A stretch of DNA of 64,000 bases from G020344215 sp039586575 (GTDB taxonomy: Bacteria > Gemmatimonadota > Gemmatimonadetes > Palauibacterales > KS3-K002). The notes beneath the pieces were generated by a model, which was not told the origin of the DNA, did no database searches, and worked only from the letters and a program-made list of their open reading frames with translations. Location of the stretch: NCBI GenBank assembly GCA_039586575.1, contig JBDHKD010000006.1:1-64000 (forward strand), given 5' to 3'. Numbering within the stretch: position 1 is the first letter of the stretch; each line of letters opens with the position of its first letter. Below, piece by piece: positions 18,213 to 25,831 of this stretch. A program made the translations under genes and the position numbers.

Positions 18213-18303
18213 ACCTACTGACCCACTGACCTACTGACCTACTGACCCACTGACCTACTGACCCACTGACCCACTGACCCACCGACCTACCGACCCACCG
18301 ACC
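18213..18303 (-). repeat. inverted tract of the same 16-bp family
   Basis: The tract is made of CCTACTGACCCACTGA-type words, the reverse complement of the unit at 17658, with more variation (CTACTGA, CCACTGA and CCACCGA alternate). It ends next to the stop of the EamA gene at 18304. The 105 bp between the four-helix-bundle start and this tract show no gene. Confidence 0.88.
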
Positions 18304-19266
18304 TCACCCGTGCTCGATCTCCACCGCCACCCTCCGCACCTCCCGGCGCGTCACGATGAGCAGCACGCCGGCGATGATCACGGCGCTGGCCAACAAGACG
18401 CGCGGCGTCAGCGGCTCGGCGGCGAGCGCCCAACCGAGGAAGACGGCGACGATCGGGTTGACGTAGGCGTGGGTGATGACGCGCGCCGGTGTCGAGACCT
18501 TGAGTAGCCACAGGTAGGCGCTGACGGCGACGATCGACCCGAACACGATGAGGTAGCCGAGCGATAGCAGCGACTTGAGCGAAACTCCGCTCGGCTGCAG
18601 CTGGGTCCACTCGCCGAACGCCGTAGCTACCAGGAGTAGAATCACGCCGCCGGCCAGCATCTCCATGCCGATCGCCAAGACGGGGGCGGCCGGCAGGTGG
18701 CCTTGGCGGGTATAGAGCGAGCCGAACGACCAGGTGACCGTACCGACGAGGATCACCGCGGCACCGAACGGGTCGATACGTGCGGCCCCGGCGAGCTGGG
18801 CCGGGCCCACCAGGATGACGACCCCGGCAAAGCCCATCAGGATGCCGCCGAGAACCTTGGCGCCCGGCCGTTCACCGTCGTAGAACAGCCAGTCGATCAG
18901 CACCATCCACAGCGGACCGACGGCCACGAGCAGCGCCGCGGCACCCGAGGGCACGTGTTGCTCCGCCCACGACACGCCACCCACCCCGATGACGAACATC
19001 AACGTCCCCACCATCGCCGCCGCCGCCCAGTGCGAGGCCCGCGGGCGCGGCCTGCCGCGCAGCTGCGTCCAGCCGTACATGAGCAGACCGGCAAGCACGA
19101 AGCGGCAGCCGGCCATCAGGAAGGGTGGCAAGGTCTCGACGGCGAAGCGGATGGCCAGGTAGGTCGATCCCCAGATCAAGTAGATCGCCGCAAACGCGGC
19201 CACGAGACTCAGCCGCGTGGGAGCGGCGCCAGGCGCCGCGACCCCGGAAGCCCGTCCTCGCTCCAT
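18304..19266 (-). CDS. EamA/DMT-family transporter
   Basis: This encodes 320 residues with ten hydrophobic segments in two EamA repeats. It has the typical WGSTYLAIRFAVETLPPF near the first helix and WSFGSLYTR in the second repeat. Such transporters of the YedA/RhaT group export metabolites or amino acids across the inner membrane; the substrate cannot be read from the sequence. I chose the ATG at 19266 (MERGRASG); the frame extends upstream, but that part overlaps the divergent gene's control region. Confidence 0.85.
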   Translation of the reverse strand: MERGRASGVAAPGAAPTRLSLVAAFAAIYLIWGSTYLAIRFAVETLPPFLMAGCRFVLAGLLMYGWTQLRGRPRPRASHWAAAAMVGTLMFVIGVGGVSWAEQHVPSGAAALLVAVGPLWMVLIDWLFYDGERPGAKVLGGILMGFAGVVILVGPAQLAGAARIDPFGAAVILVGTVTWSFGSLYTRQGHLPAAPVLAIGMEMLAGGVILLLVATAFGEWTQLQPSGVSLKSLLSLGYLIVFGSIVAVSAYLWLLKVSTPARVITHAYVNPIVAVFLGWALAAEPLTPRVLLASAVIIAGVLLIVTRREVRRVAVEIEHG

Positions 19267-19362
19267 AGTGATGGAGCAAGTACGGTCGGAGGCAGGCGAC
19301 CGCAAGGGTGGAGGGTGGCCGCGCTGGCGCGGTGCGGCCGGCACGGCGCATATTGCCTCACC

Positions 19363-20349
19363 ATGAGCGTTAGCGGCTTACAGACACCGATCCAGCGAGC
19401 CCAAGAGCAGGCCTCGAACGTCCAGGGCTTCATGGGCCGGTTCTGGGATGCGATGACCAGCGGAGGGGCGCTGGAAAAGCTCGCCATCTTCTTGATCATC
19501 GCCTTCGCACTCTACGCCCTTTCCCGGCTCATCCGGCGCGGCATCGACGCCCATATCGAAGATGTCAATCAACGCCACCAGCTCCGCAAGATCGTCGTCT
19601 ATACGTTCTGGATCGCGTTGGCCGGCGCCGGCGTCATCCTGTTCGCCGAGCGCCTGGCACTGGCGGACGTCGGAACGATCCTCGGTCTCATCGCCGCTGC
19701 CGTCACCATCGCGCTGGCCGATGTGGTGCGCAGCCTGGCTGGTTGGATCTACATCAACTCGCGCCGTGGCGTCGAGATCGGCAGCAGGATCCAGGTCGAT
19801 AGCACCATAGGCGACGTCATCGACATCGGGCTCTTGAAGACGACGCTACTCGAGGTTGGCGAGCCACTGGTCCACGCGCTCCAGTCGACCGGCCGGATCG
19901 TGACCATTCCCAACAGCGTGTTCCTCAACAAGAACGTCATCTCGTCGGCGACGGTGAACCCGCTCGTCTGGCAGGAGATCCAGATCCTGGTCACCTTCGA
20001 GAGCAACTGGAAGCGCGCCCGCGAGATCATCTCCGAGGTGGCGACGGAGCTGTACGAGGAGATCGTCCCCGACCTGCGGGCCGGGTTCGAGAGGCTCGAG
20101 CGCGAGTACGCTTTCCGGCTGGGCTCCACCGCCCCCATCGTTTATACGGTGATCGCCGACTCGGGAGTCCTGCTCACCCTCCGTAACCTCACACCGGTCA
20201 GGAAGCGCCGCTCGCTGAGCGACCGCATGTCGACCGCCATCCTGGATCGCTTCGCCAAGGAACCGGACATCGAATTCGCCTACCCCACCTACCGGGCCTT
20301 CCGGCTCGGGGAAGGCGGCGACGTCACGCCGCCGCCACCCGGCCTCTAG
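19363..20349 (+). CDS. small-conductance mechanosensitive channel (MscS family)
   Basis: This 328-residue protein has three membrane segments (LAIFLIIAFALYALSRLI; IALAGAGVILFAERLAL; and the pore helix IAAAVTIALADVVRSLAGWI). The MscS beta domain follows: GSRIQVDSTIGDVIDIGLLKTTLLEV, then GRIVTIPNSVFLNKNVIS. It releases solutes during hypo-osmotic shock, or may be a regulated relative. The ATG at 19363 is chosen; a much longer open frame upstream is antisense to the EamA gene. No T run follows the stop, although the hairpin at 20358 could act on this strand too. Confidence 0.87.
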   Translation: MSVSGLQTPIQRAQEQASNVQGFMGRFWDAMTSGGALEKLAIFLIIAFALYALSRLIRRGIDAHIEDVNQRHQLRKIVVYTFWIALAGAGVILFAERLALADVGTILGLIAAAVTIALADVVRSLAGWIYINSRRGVEIGSRIQVDSTIGDVIDIGLLKTTLLEVGEPLVHALQSTGRIVTIPNSVFLNKNVISSATVNPLVWQEIQILVTFESNWKRAREIISEVATELYEEIVPDLRAGFERLEREYAFRLGSTAPIVYTVIADSGVLLTLRNLTPVRKRRSLSDRMSTAILDRFAKEPDIEFAYPTYRAFRLGEGGDVTPPPPGL

Positions 20350-20388
20350 AAAAAAAACCGGCCGCCGATCTTGCAGACCGACGGCCGG
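20350..20388 (-). terminator. intrinsic terminator for a leftward transcript
   Basis: The hairpin 20358-20388 (CCGGCCG...CGGCCGG) is followed on the minus strand by eight U (20357-20350). It directly abuts the MscS stop codon, so it ends leftward transcription. The only leftward unit upstream is the short ORF at 20470. Confidence 0.8.
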
Positions 20389-20469
20389 CTCAGGGGTCTG
20401 GCCTCGACCGGCGCGACGCCTCAGGGCGCCGCCGGGATTACTACCCCCGGACAAAGGCCGGTAGCTTGC

Positions 20470-20529
20470 CTATACCGCCTCGAGGCAGTCGCTTGCCCGT
20501 GCCGGTTGGCCAGATGATTCAACGGACAC
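20470..20529 (-). CDS. possible 19-residue peptide in a short transcript
   Basis: A GTG start at 20529 is preceded by AAAGGAGGT, a near-perfect Shine-Dalgarno, at about 7 nt. The frame reads MSVESSGQPARASDCLEAV and stops. Sixty to 110 bases later an intrinsic terminator ends the transcript. The Shine-Dalgarno, short frame and terminator together argue for a real small transcription unit: a leader peptide, small protein or structured RNA. I recognise no family, and no amino-acid run suggests attenuation. The ORF is too short to judge by codon use. Confidence 0.4.
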   Translation of the reverse strand: MSVESSGQPARASDCLEAV

Positions 20530-20692
20530 TGGACCACCTCCTTTCGTTAGGGTGAACGCCTGGGGCACTCCGAAGGCCGACGCGCTTCACCCGCACGCCG
20601 ACCCTGCCAAGCTAATGCGCCAGCACCCGTAACAGCAAGAATTTCTTGCGCCGGGCCGCTCCGTGCGACCGCGCGATCGCTGCTTCTTGAGA

Positions 20693-20793
20693 GCCGCGTG
20701 GGGTGGTCGAGCGTAATTTGGAGCGCGGCGGCGGCGCAGCCGCCGTTCCCGCAACCGGGCCGCGCGACATGAAGCGAGACCACCCCACGCGGC
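20693..20793. repeat. long stem-loop element with GGCGCAGCC core, copy B
   Basis: The outer arms 20693-20708 and 20778-20793 are perfect 16-bp reverse complements. As in copy A at 11984, GTCGAGCG follows the left arm, a G+C hairpin around GGCGCAGCC is in the middle, and AGCGAGAC leads into the right arm. It lies in the 360-bp gap upstream of gcvH. The rest of the gap between 20545 and 20888 shows no gene and no recognisable glycine riboswitch. Confidence 0.75.
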
Positions 20794-20888
20794 CCCTCCT
20801 GCCTTGACGGGGCCATTTTCAGCCGGATATTGTGACGCGCCGACTTTACCGAAGGCCGATCACCCTTGCCTTACATCTCGGAGGAGTC

Positions 20889-21284
20889 ATGGCTGAGACA
20901 CAGGTTCCCGATAACTTGCTCTACACCGCCGAGCACGAGTACATCAAGAAGGCAGGCGACGACGAGATCGTCGTCGGTATCACCGACTACGCGCAGGGCG
21001 AACTGAGCGATGTCGTCTTCGTGGAGCTCCCCGACGTCGGCAGCTCGTTCGACAAGATGGAGCCGTTCGGCACGATCGAGGCCGTCAAAGCGGTCTCCGA
21101 GCTGTATACACCGGTAGGCGGCGAGATCATCGCCGTCAACGATGCGCTCGCCGAGGATCCGGCCCTGGTAAACCGAGACCCCTACGGAGACGGCTGGATG
21201 GTCAAGCTGCGCGTCAACGATCCGTCGCATCTGGGCGACCTGCTGACGCCGGACGATTACAAGGCCCTGATCGCCGAAAGCTAG
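20889..21284 (+). CDS. gcvH: glycine cleavage system H protein
   Basis: This 131-residue carrier holds a lipoyl arm that shuttles the aminomethyl group between the P and T proteins. The lipoylation motif FGTIEAVKAVSELYTP places the modified lysine at residue 67. The N-terminal YTAEHEYIK and central GITDYAQGELSDVVFVELP are typical. The ATG at 20889 follows CGGAGGAG; an in-frame start 19 codons upstream is unlikely. It leads the block gcvH-gcvPA-UPF0173-gcvPB-lipM. No gcvT is in the window. Confidence 0.95.
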   Translation: MAETQVPDNLLYTAEHEYIKKAGDDEIVVGITDYAQGELSDVVFVELPDVGSSFDKMEPFGTIEAVKAVSELYTPVGGEIIAVNDALAEDPALVNRDPYGDGWMVKLRVNDPSHLGDLLTPDDYKALIAES

Positions 21285-21333
21285 AGCGCGACCCCGAGTC
21301 GCCAGAACAAACAACGAGAACAGCGACAAGACA

Positions 21334-22674
21334 ATGAGTTTCGTCCCGCACGCTCCAAGCGACCGCGAGGAGATGCTCCGCACCATCGGGATCTCTTCCG
21401 AGGACGAGCTTTTCGCCGATATCCCGGAGAAGCTTCGCCTCAACTCGCCACTAGATGTGCCACCGGCGCTATCGGAGTGGGAGGCGGTGAGAACTCTCCA
21501 GCAACTGGCTGGCGCGAGTCGTCACCTGACCTGCTTCGCCGGCGCCGGTTACTACGATCACTACGTGCCGGCAGTCGTCGATCATTTGATTCGGCGCAGC
21601 GAGTTCTACACGGCCTACACACCGTACCAGGCGGAGGTGAGCCAGGGGACGCTGCAATCGATCTACGAGTTCCAGAGTATGGTCTGCGAGCTCATGAGCC
21701 TCGACGTCGCCAACGCGTCCATGTACGACGGCGCTTCCGCGATGGCCGAGGCCGCGATGATGGCCCGCTCGATTCTCAAGCAGCGAGACAAGGTCGTCCT
21801 CTCGATCACCGCGAATCCCCACTACCGGCAGGTGCTCGACACTTACAACCTCGGCCTGCAGATGCCGGTCGAGATCGCGCCACGCACGGCGTCCGGCGTT
21901 ACCGACCTGGACGCCTTGAAGGACCTGGTGGACGATCAGACGGCTGCGGTCATCGTGCAGAGCCCGAATTTCTTCGGGCTGCTCGAGGACCTCGAGGCCG
22001 CCGCCAGCCTCGCGCACGACGCGGGCGCCCTACTGGTCACCGTCGTCGATCCCGTATCGCTGGCCATACTGAAGAGCCCCGGCGAGTGCGGTGCCGACAT
22101 CGCCGTGGCGGAAGGCCAGCCGTTCGGTATCCCGCTGAGCTACGGCGGTCCGGTTTTGGGCCTCTTCGCGGCGCGCCAGGCCTACATCCGCAACATGCCG
22201 GGCCGTATCGTGGGCGTTACCGAGGACGTTGAGGGCAGGCGCGGCTTCGTGCTCACCCTTCAGACCCGGGAGCAGCATATCCGGCGCGAGAAGGCGACGA
22301 GCAATATCTGCACGAACCAGGGGCTATGCGCGCTGGCCGCGACTATCTACCTGTCGACGACCGGCCGGGATGGCCTACGGCAGGTGGCGGAGGCGAGCGC
22401 TCAAATCGCGCATTACGCGTACGACCGGATAGTCGGCGAGACGGGCCTCGAGCCGATGTTCCCCGATACACCCTTCTTCCGCGAGTTCGCGCTCAAAACG
22501 GACCGGCCGGCCCGGGAGATCATCGAGAAGGGCGCCGAGCGGGGCATCCTCGCCGGCGTCGCCCTCTCCCGGTTCCCCCACATCGACGTGGACGACGGCC
22601 TGCTGGTAGCCTTCACCGAGAAGCGCTCGCAAGACGACGTGGAACTGCTTCTCGACGTATTGAAGGAGGCGTAA
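21334..22674 (+). CDS. gcvPA: glycine dehydrogenase (decarboxylating) subunit 1
   Basis: This 446-residue subunit is the N-terminal half of the P protein in its split form; it forms a heterotetramer with GcvPB and decarboxylates glycine. It starts SFVPHAPSDREEMLRTIG, the usual GcvPA opening, and carries TPYQAEVSQGTLQSIYEFQ and the glycine-rich FGIPLSYGGPVLGLFA. The PLP lysine is in the partner subunit. It lies 49 nt after gcvH. The length is that of the family. Confidence 0.95.
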   Translation: MSFVPHAPSDREEMLRTIGISSEDELFADIPEKLRLNSPLDVPPALSEWEAVRTLQQLAGASRHLTCFAGAGYYDHYVPAVVDHLIRRSEFYTAYTPYQAEVSQGTLQSIYEFQSMVCELMSLDVANASMYDGASAMAEAAMMARSILKQRDKVVLSITANPHYRQVLDTYNLGLQMPVEIAPRTASGVTDLDALKDLVDDQTAAVIVQSPNFFGLLEDLEAAASLAHDAGALLVTVVDPVSLAILKSPGECGADIAVAEGQPFGIPLSYGGPVLGLFAARQAYIRNMPGRIVGVTEDVEGRRGFVLTLQTREQHIRREKATSNICTNQGLCALAATIYLSTTGRDGLRQVAEASAQIAHYAYDRIVGETGLEPMFPDTPFFREFALKTDRPAREIIEKGAERGILAGVALSRFPHIDVDDGLLVAFTEKRSQDDVELLLDVLKEA

Positions 22675-22675
22675 G

Positions 22676-23365
22676 ATGCCGAAGCTGACGTTTCACGGCC
22701 ATTCTTGCTTCACGCTGTCGGCGAACGACGGCACGATCCTGTTGATCGACCCCTTCCTGACCGGCAACCCGACCGCCGATATCGGGCCCGACGCCGTGGG
22801 CAGGTGCGACTACCTGCTGCTCACCCACGGCCACGGCGACCACGTCGGCGACGGGTTCGAGATCGCCCAGCGTACCGCCGCCATGGTCGTCTCGACCTTC
22901 GAGATCGTCTCCTTCGCCCAGGAGGTGAAAGGGCTCGAGAATGTTCACCCGCTGCACATCGGCGGCGGCTATCGCTTCCCGGTCGGGTACATCAAGATGA
23001 CGCCGGCGTTGCACGGCGGCGCCGTCGCCGGCGACGAGTCGGGCAAGTACACGACGGTGCCCGGCGGCTTCTTGATCACTCTGGACGGGGTCACGGTCTA
23101 TCACGCCGGCGACACCGGGTTGATCACCGACATGCAACTGCTCAAAGGAGTCGTCGATGTCGCCTGCCTGCCCATCGGTGACAACTTCACGATGGGCCCG
23201 GACGACGCAGTGCGAGCCGTCGAGATGATCGAGCCCAAGACGGTCATCCCGATGCACTACAACACGTTCGACGTCATCAGGCAGGACCCGACGGCGTTCG
23301 CCAAGAAGGTCGGCTCCCGGGCGGCGGTCGTGATCCTGGAGCCCGGGCAGGCTCATGAATTCTAG
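22676..23365 (+). CDS. UPF0173 metal-dependent hydrolase (MBL fold)
   Basis: This is a 229-residue metallo-beta-lactamase-fold protein. The metal motif is THGHGDHVGD; further ligands lie in ALHGG, YHAGDTGL and IPMHYNTF. The UPF0173/YtkL group has no settled substrate. The gene starts one base after the gcvPA stop with GGAGG before it, so it is transcribed and probably translationally linked with gcvPA. A hydrolase between gcvPA and gcvPB is not part of the standard pathway. A repeat tract follows. Confidence 0.9.
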   Translation: MPKLTFHGHSCFTLSANDGTILLIDPFLTGNPTADIGPDAVGRCDYLLLTHGHGDHVGDGFEIAQRTAAMVVSTFEIVSFAQEVKGLENVHPLHIGGGYRFPVGYIKMTPALHGGAVAGDESGKYTTVPGGFLITLDGVTVYHAGDTGLITDMQLLKGVVDVACLPIGDNFTMGPDDAVRAVEMIEPKTVIPMHYNTFDVIRQDPTAFAKKVGSRAAVVILEPGQAHEF

Positions 23366-23457
23366 TAGATCAGTGAATCAGTAGGTCAGTGGATCGGTGA
23401 TCTCCGGCCCAAACGCACTGACTTACTGATCTACTGACCTACTGACCTACTGACTAT
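23366..23457. repeat. gene-less inverted repeat of the GTAGGTCAGTG family
   Basis: The left half (23366-23400) is built of GTAGATCAGTGAATCA and GTAGGTCAGTGGATC words; the right half (23416-23456) of CACTGACTTACTGATC and CTACTGACC words, roughly the reverse complement. It fills the gap between the hydrolase and gcvPB. The words match the tracts bracketing the four-helix-bundle gene at 17712. Confidence 0.85.
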
Positions 23458-23467
23458 CGAGTGCACG

Positions 23468-24940
23468 ATGAACGATAAAGATCCACGCACCCAGACCTCA
23501 CCTCTGATCTTCGAGCGGTCAGCGCGCGGCCGCCGTGGCACAGCCGTGCCGCGGCCGGATGTGCCGACCCGCCCGCTGCAGGAGCTGCTGCCGAAAGCGG
23601 CGCTGCGGGCCCAGCCACCCCAGCTCCCCGAGGTGCCGGAACACGACGTGGTGCGTCATTTCACCGAGATTTCTCTAAAGAACCACCACGTCGACAAGGG
23701 GTTCTATCCCCTCGGCTCGTGCACGATGAAGTACAACCCGAAGGTCAACGAGCTGACGGCGCGCCTACCGGGGCTCGTCGACCTCCATCCCTTCCAGCCG
23801 GCCTCCGCGGTACAGGGCGCACTGCAGCTCATGTGGGAGCTGGGTGAGATGCTGAAGGAAGTCTCCGGGATGGACGCCATCACGCTGCAGCCCGCTGCCG
23901 GCGCCCAAGGCGAGTTCGTCGGGGCACTGCTCTTCAGGGCCTACCACACGGCGCAGGGCGATCCACGCAAGAAGATCATCATCCCGGACAGTGCCCACGG
24001 TACGAACCCGGCGACGGTGATCATGGCGGGCTACGAGGTCGTCACCCTGAAGTCGGACGCCGCCGGCCGCATGGATCCGGCTTCCCTGGAGGCGGCCCTG
24101 GGCGACGACGTGGCCGGGCTGATGCTCACCAACCCGAACACGCTGGGCAAGTTCGAGTCGGATATCGAGACGATCGCGCGCCTCGTCCACGAGGCCGGCG
24201 GCCTGCTGTACATGGACGGCGCGAACCTCAACGCACTGATGGGCGTCACGCGGCCCGGCGACTTGGGATACGACGTCGTTCACATCAACTTGCACAAGAC
24301 CTTCTCGACCCCGCACGGCGGTGGTGGCCCGGGCGCGGGCCCGGTCGCGGTGAAGGAGCATTTGGCGCCCTTCCTGCCACTGCCTGTCCTGATGCGTCAC
24401 GCCGATGGGAGCTACGGGCTCGATTGGGAGCGGCCCACCAGCATCGGCAAGGTGCACGGTTTCTGGGGCAACTTCGGGGTGCTGGTACGGGCCTATACTT
24501 ATATGAGGATGCTGGGTCGGGAAGGGATCGCCGAGACCGCGAAGGCGGCGGTTTTGAACAACGCCTACATCTCTGCCCGCCTGGGCGACATCTACGAGCT
24601 GCCCTACGGGCGTGGGTTGCACGAGTCGGTGTTCTCGGGCGCTTTCCTGAAGCGTTACGGCGTGAGGACACTCGACGTCGCCAAGCGGCTGCTCGATTTC
24701 GGAATACACGCGCCGACCGTGTATTTCCCGCTGATCGTCGCCGAGGCGATCATGGCGGAGCCGACCGAGACGGAGACCAAACAGGAATTGGACCGCTTCT
24801 GCGACGCGATGCTGCAGATCGCAGAAGAGGCCGCCCAAGACCCGGAGCTCGTCAAGCAGGCGCCGTACACGACGCCCGTCAGGCGGCTCGACGAGGCCCG
24901 GGCGAACCGGCAGCCTGACGTGCGCTACCGGGCCGGTTGA
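23468..24940 (+). CDS. gcvPB: glycine dehydrogenase (decarboxylating) subunit 2
   Basis: This 490-residue C-terminal half of the P protein binds pyridoxal phosphate. The PLP lysine is K277 in HINLHKTFSTPHGGGGPGAG. Other marks are DKGFYPLGSCTMKYNPK, AAGAQGEF and PDSAHGTNPAT. It pairs with GcvPA to release CO2 from glycine and load the aminomethyl group on GcvH. It stands 102 nt after the hydrolase gene, separated by the inverted repeat, which may affect its expression relative to gcvPA. Confidence 0.95.
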   Translation: MNDKDPRTQTSPLIFERSARGRRGTAVPRPDVPTRPLQELLPKAALRAQPPQLPEVPEHDVVRHFTEISLKNHHVDKGFYPLGSCTMKYNPKVNELTARLPGLVDLHPFQPASAVQGALQLMWELGEMLKEVSGMDAITLQPAAGAQGEFVGALLFRAYHTAQGDPRKKIIIPDSAHGTNPATVIMAGYEVVTLKSDAAGRMDPASLEAALGDDVAGLMLTNPNTLGKFESDIETIARLVHEAGGLLYMDGANLNALMGVTRPGDLGYDVVHINLHKTFSTPHGGGGPGAGPVAVKEHLAPFLPLPVLMRHADGSYGLDWERPTSIGKVHGFWGNFGVLVRAYTYMRMLGREGIAETAKAAVLNNAYISARLGDIYELPYGRGLHESVFSGAFLKRYGVRTLDVAKRLLDFGIHAPTVYFPLIVAEAIMAEPTETETKQELDRFCDAMLQIAEEAAQDPELVKQAPYTTPVRRLDEARANRQPDVRYRAG

Positions 24941-24970
24941 GGCACGGCGCGACACCTGGCCTGGCCCTAC

Positions 24971-25831
24971 TTGGGAGCCGAGCCGATCACAAACCAACAT
25001 CGACCGCCGGCGGAGCGCAGTCGGCCGGGGGAAGAGCCTTCGCGGGCGCCCCCGACAGACTGGCGACTCGTCGAGACACCGGCCGACACCGGCGCCCGCA
25101 ACATGGCGATCGACATGGCGCTGGTCGATTCGGTGCGCACCGGCGGGCCGCCGGTCCTCCGCTTCTACCGCTGGTGGCCGGCCTGTATCTCACTGGGGCG
25201 TAACCAACCGGCCAAAGGCTACTACGACACCGAGGAGGCGAAGCGACGCGGGATCGACTTCGTGCGGCGCCCCACCGGCGGCAGAGCCGTGTACCACCAC
25301 CACGAGGTCACCTACTCGGTGGCGATCGGCGAGCGGCAGCTGGGCGGTCCACGCCGCACCTACGAGGCGGTCCACCGGGCACTGCTCGCCGGACTCCGTC
25401 TGCTGGGCGCCCCTACCGACCTGGTCGAGGACCGCGGGCACGGGCTGCGACCATCCACCGTGCCTTGCTTCAAAGAGTTGGACGGCGGCGCCATTGTCTC
25501 CGGCATGCGCAAGCTGGTGGGCAGCGCACAGCTGCGCGAGTCGGGTGTCCTGCTGCAGCACGGTTCCCTCCTGCTCACCGGCGACCAATCACCGACCGTC
25601 GAGCTGCTCAACGTCGCCTGGAAAGATGACCGCTCGGATCCACCGGCGGCGCTGGATGAGATACTCGATCACCTGCCCACCTGGGCCGAGCTCGTCGACA
25701 GCCTGGCTAGCGGCTTCGAGCGGCTGCTGGGGATCCACCTCATCGAGGGGGTCCTCACAGACGAGGAGAAGGCGCGAACGATCGAGCACGCCCGGCGCTT
25801 CGCGGACCCGGAGTGGACATGGCGTCTCTAG
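24971..25831 (+). CDS. lipoate-protein ligase / octanoyltransferase, LipM/LplA-like
   Basis: This 286-residue BPL/LplA/LipB-family enzyme attaches octanoate or lipoate to carrier proteins such as GcvH. Motifs are RRPTGGRAVYHHHEVTYSV, GSAQLRESGVLLQHGSLLL and VPCFKEL, whose cysteine (about residue 166) is where LipM octanoyltransferases keep their acyl-cysteine; LplA ligases lack it. I therefore lean to LipM. The only possible start between the in-frame stop at 24938 and the conserved region is the TTG at 24971, without a visible ribosome-binding site. It overlaps the next gene's start. Confidence 0.83.
   Translation: MGAEPITNQHRPPAERSRPGEEPSRAPPTDWRLVETPADTGARNMAIDMALVDSVRTGGPPVLRFYRWWPACISLGRNQPAKGYYDTEEAKRRGIDFVRRPTGGRAVYHHHEVTYSVAIGERQLGGPRRTYEAVHRALLAGLRLLGAPTDLVEDRGHGLRPSTVPCFKELDGGAIVSGMRKLVGSAQLRESGVLLQHGSLLLTGDQSPTVELLNVAWKDDRSDPPAALDEILDHLPTWAELVDSLASGFERLLGIHLIEGVLTDEEKARTIEHARRFADPEWTWRL

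Noticed and set aside
17658..18303. CRISPR array
   Set aside because: The repeats are 16 bp, contiguous, without unique spacers, and face each other around a gene.
18697..19362. Long N-terminal extension of the MscS gene
   Set aside because: The extension is antisense to the EamA gene and has no membrane or channel features; the ATG at 19363 gives a normal MscS-family protein.
20545..20888. Glycine riboswitch before gcvH
   Set aside because: No pair of glycine aptamer cores is visible; the region is explained by the palindromic element.
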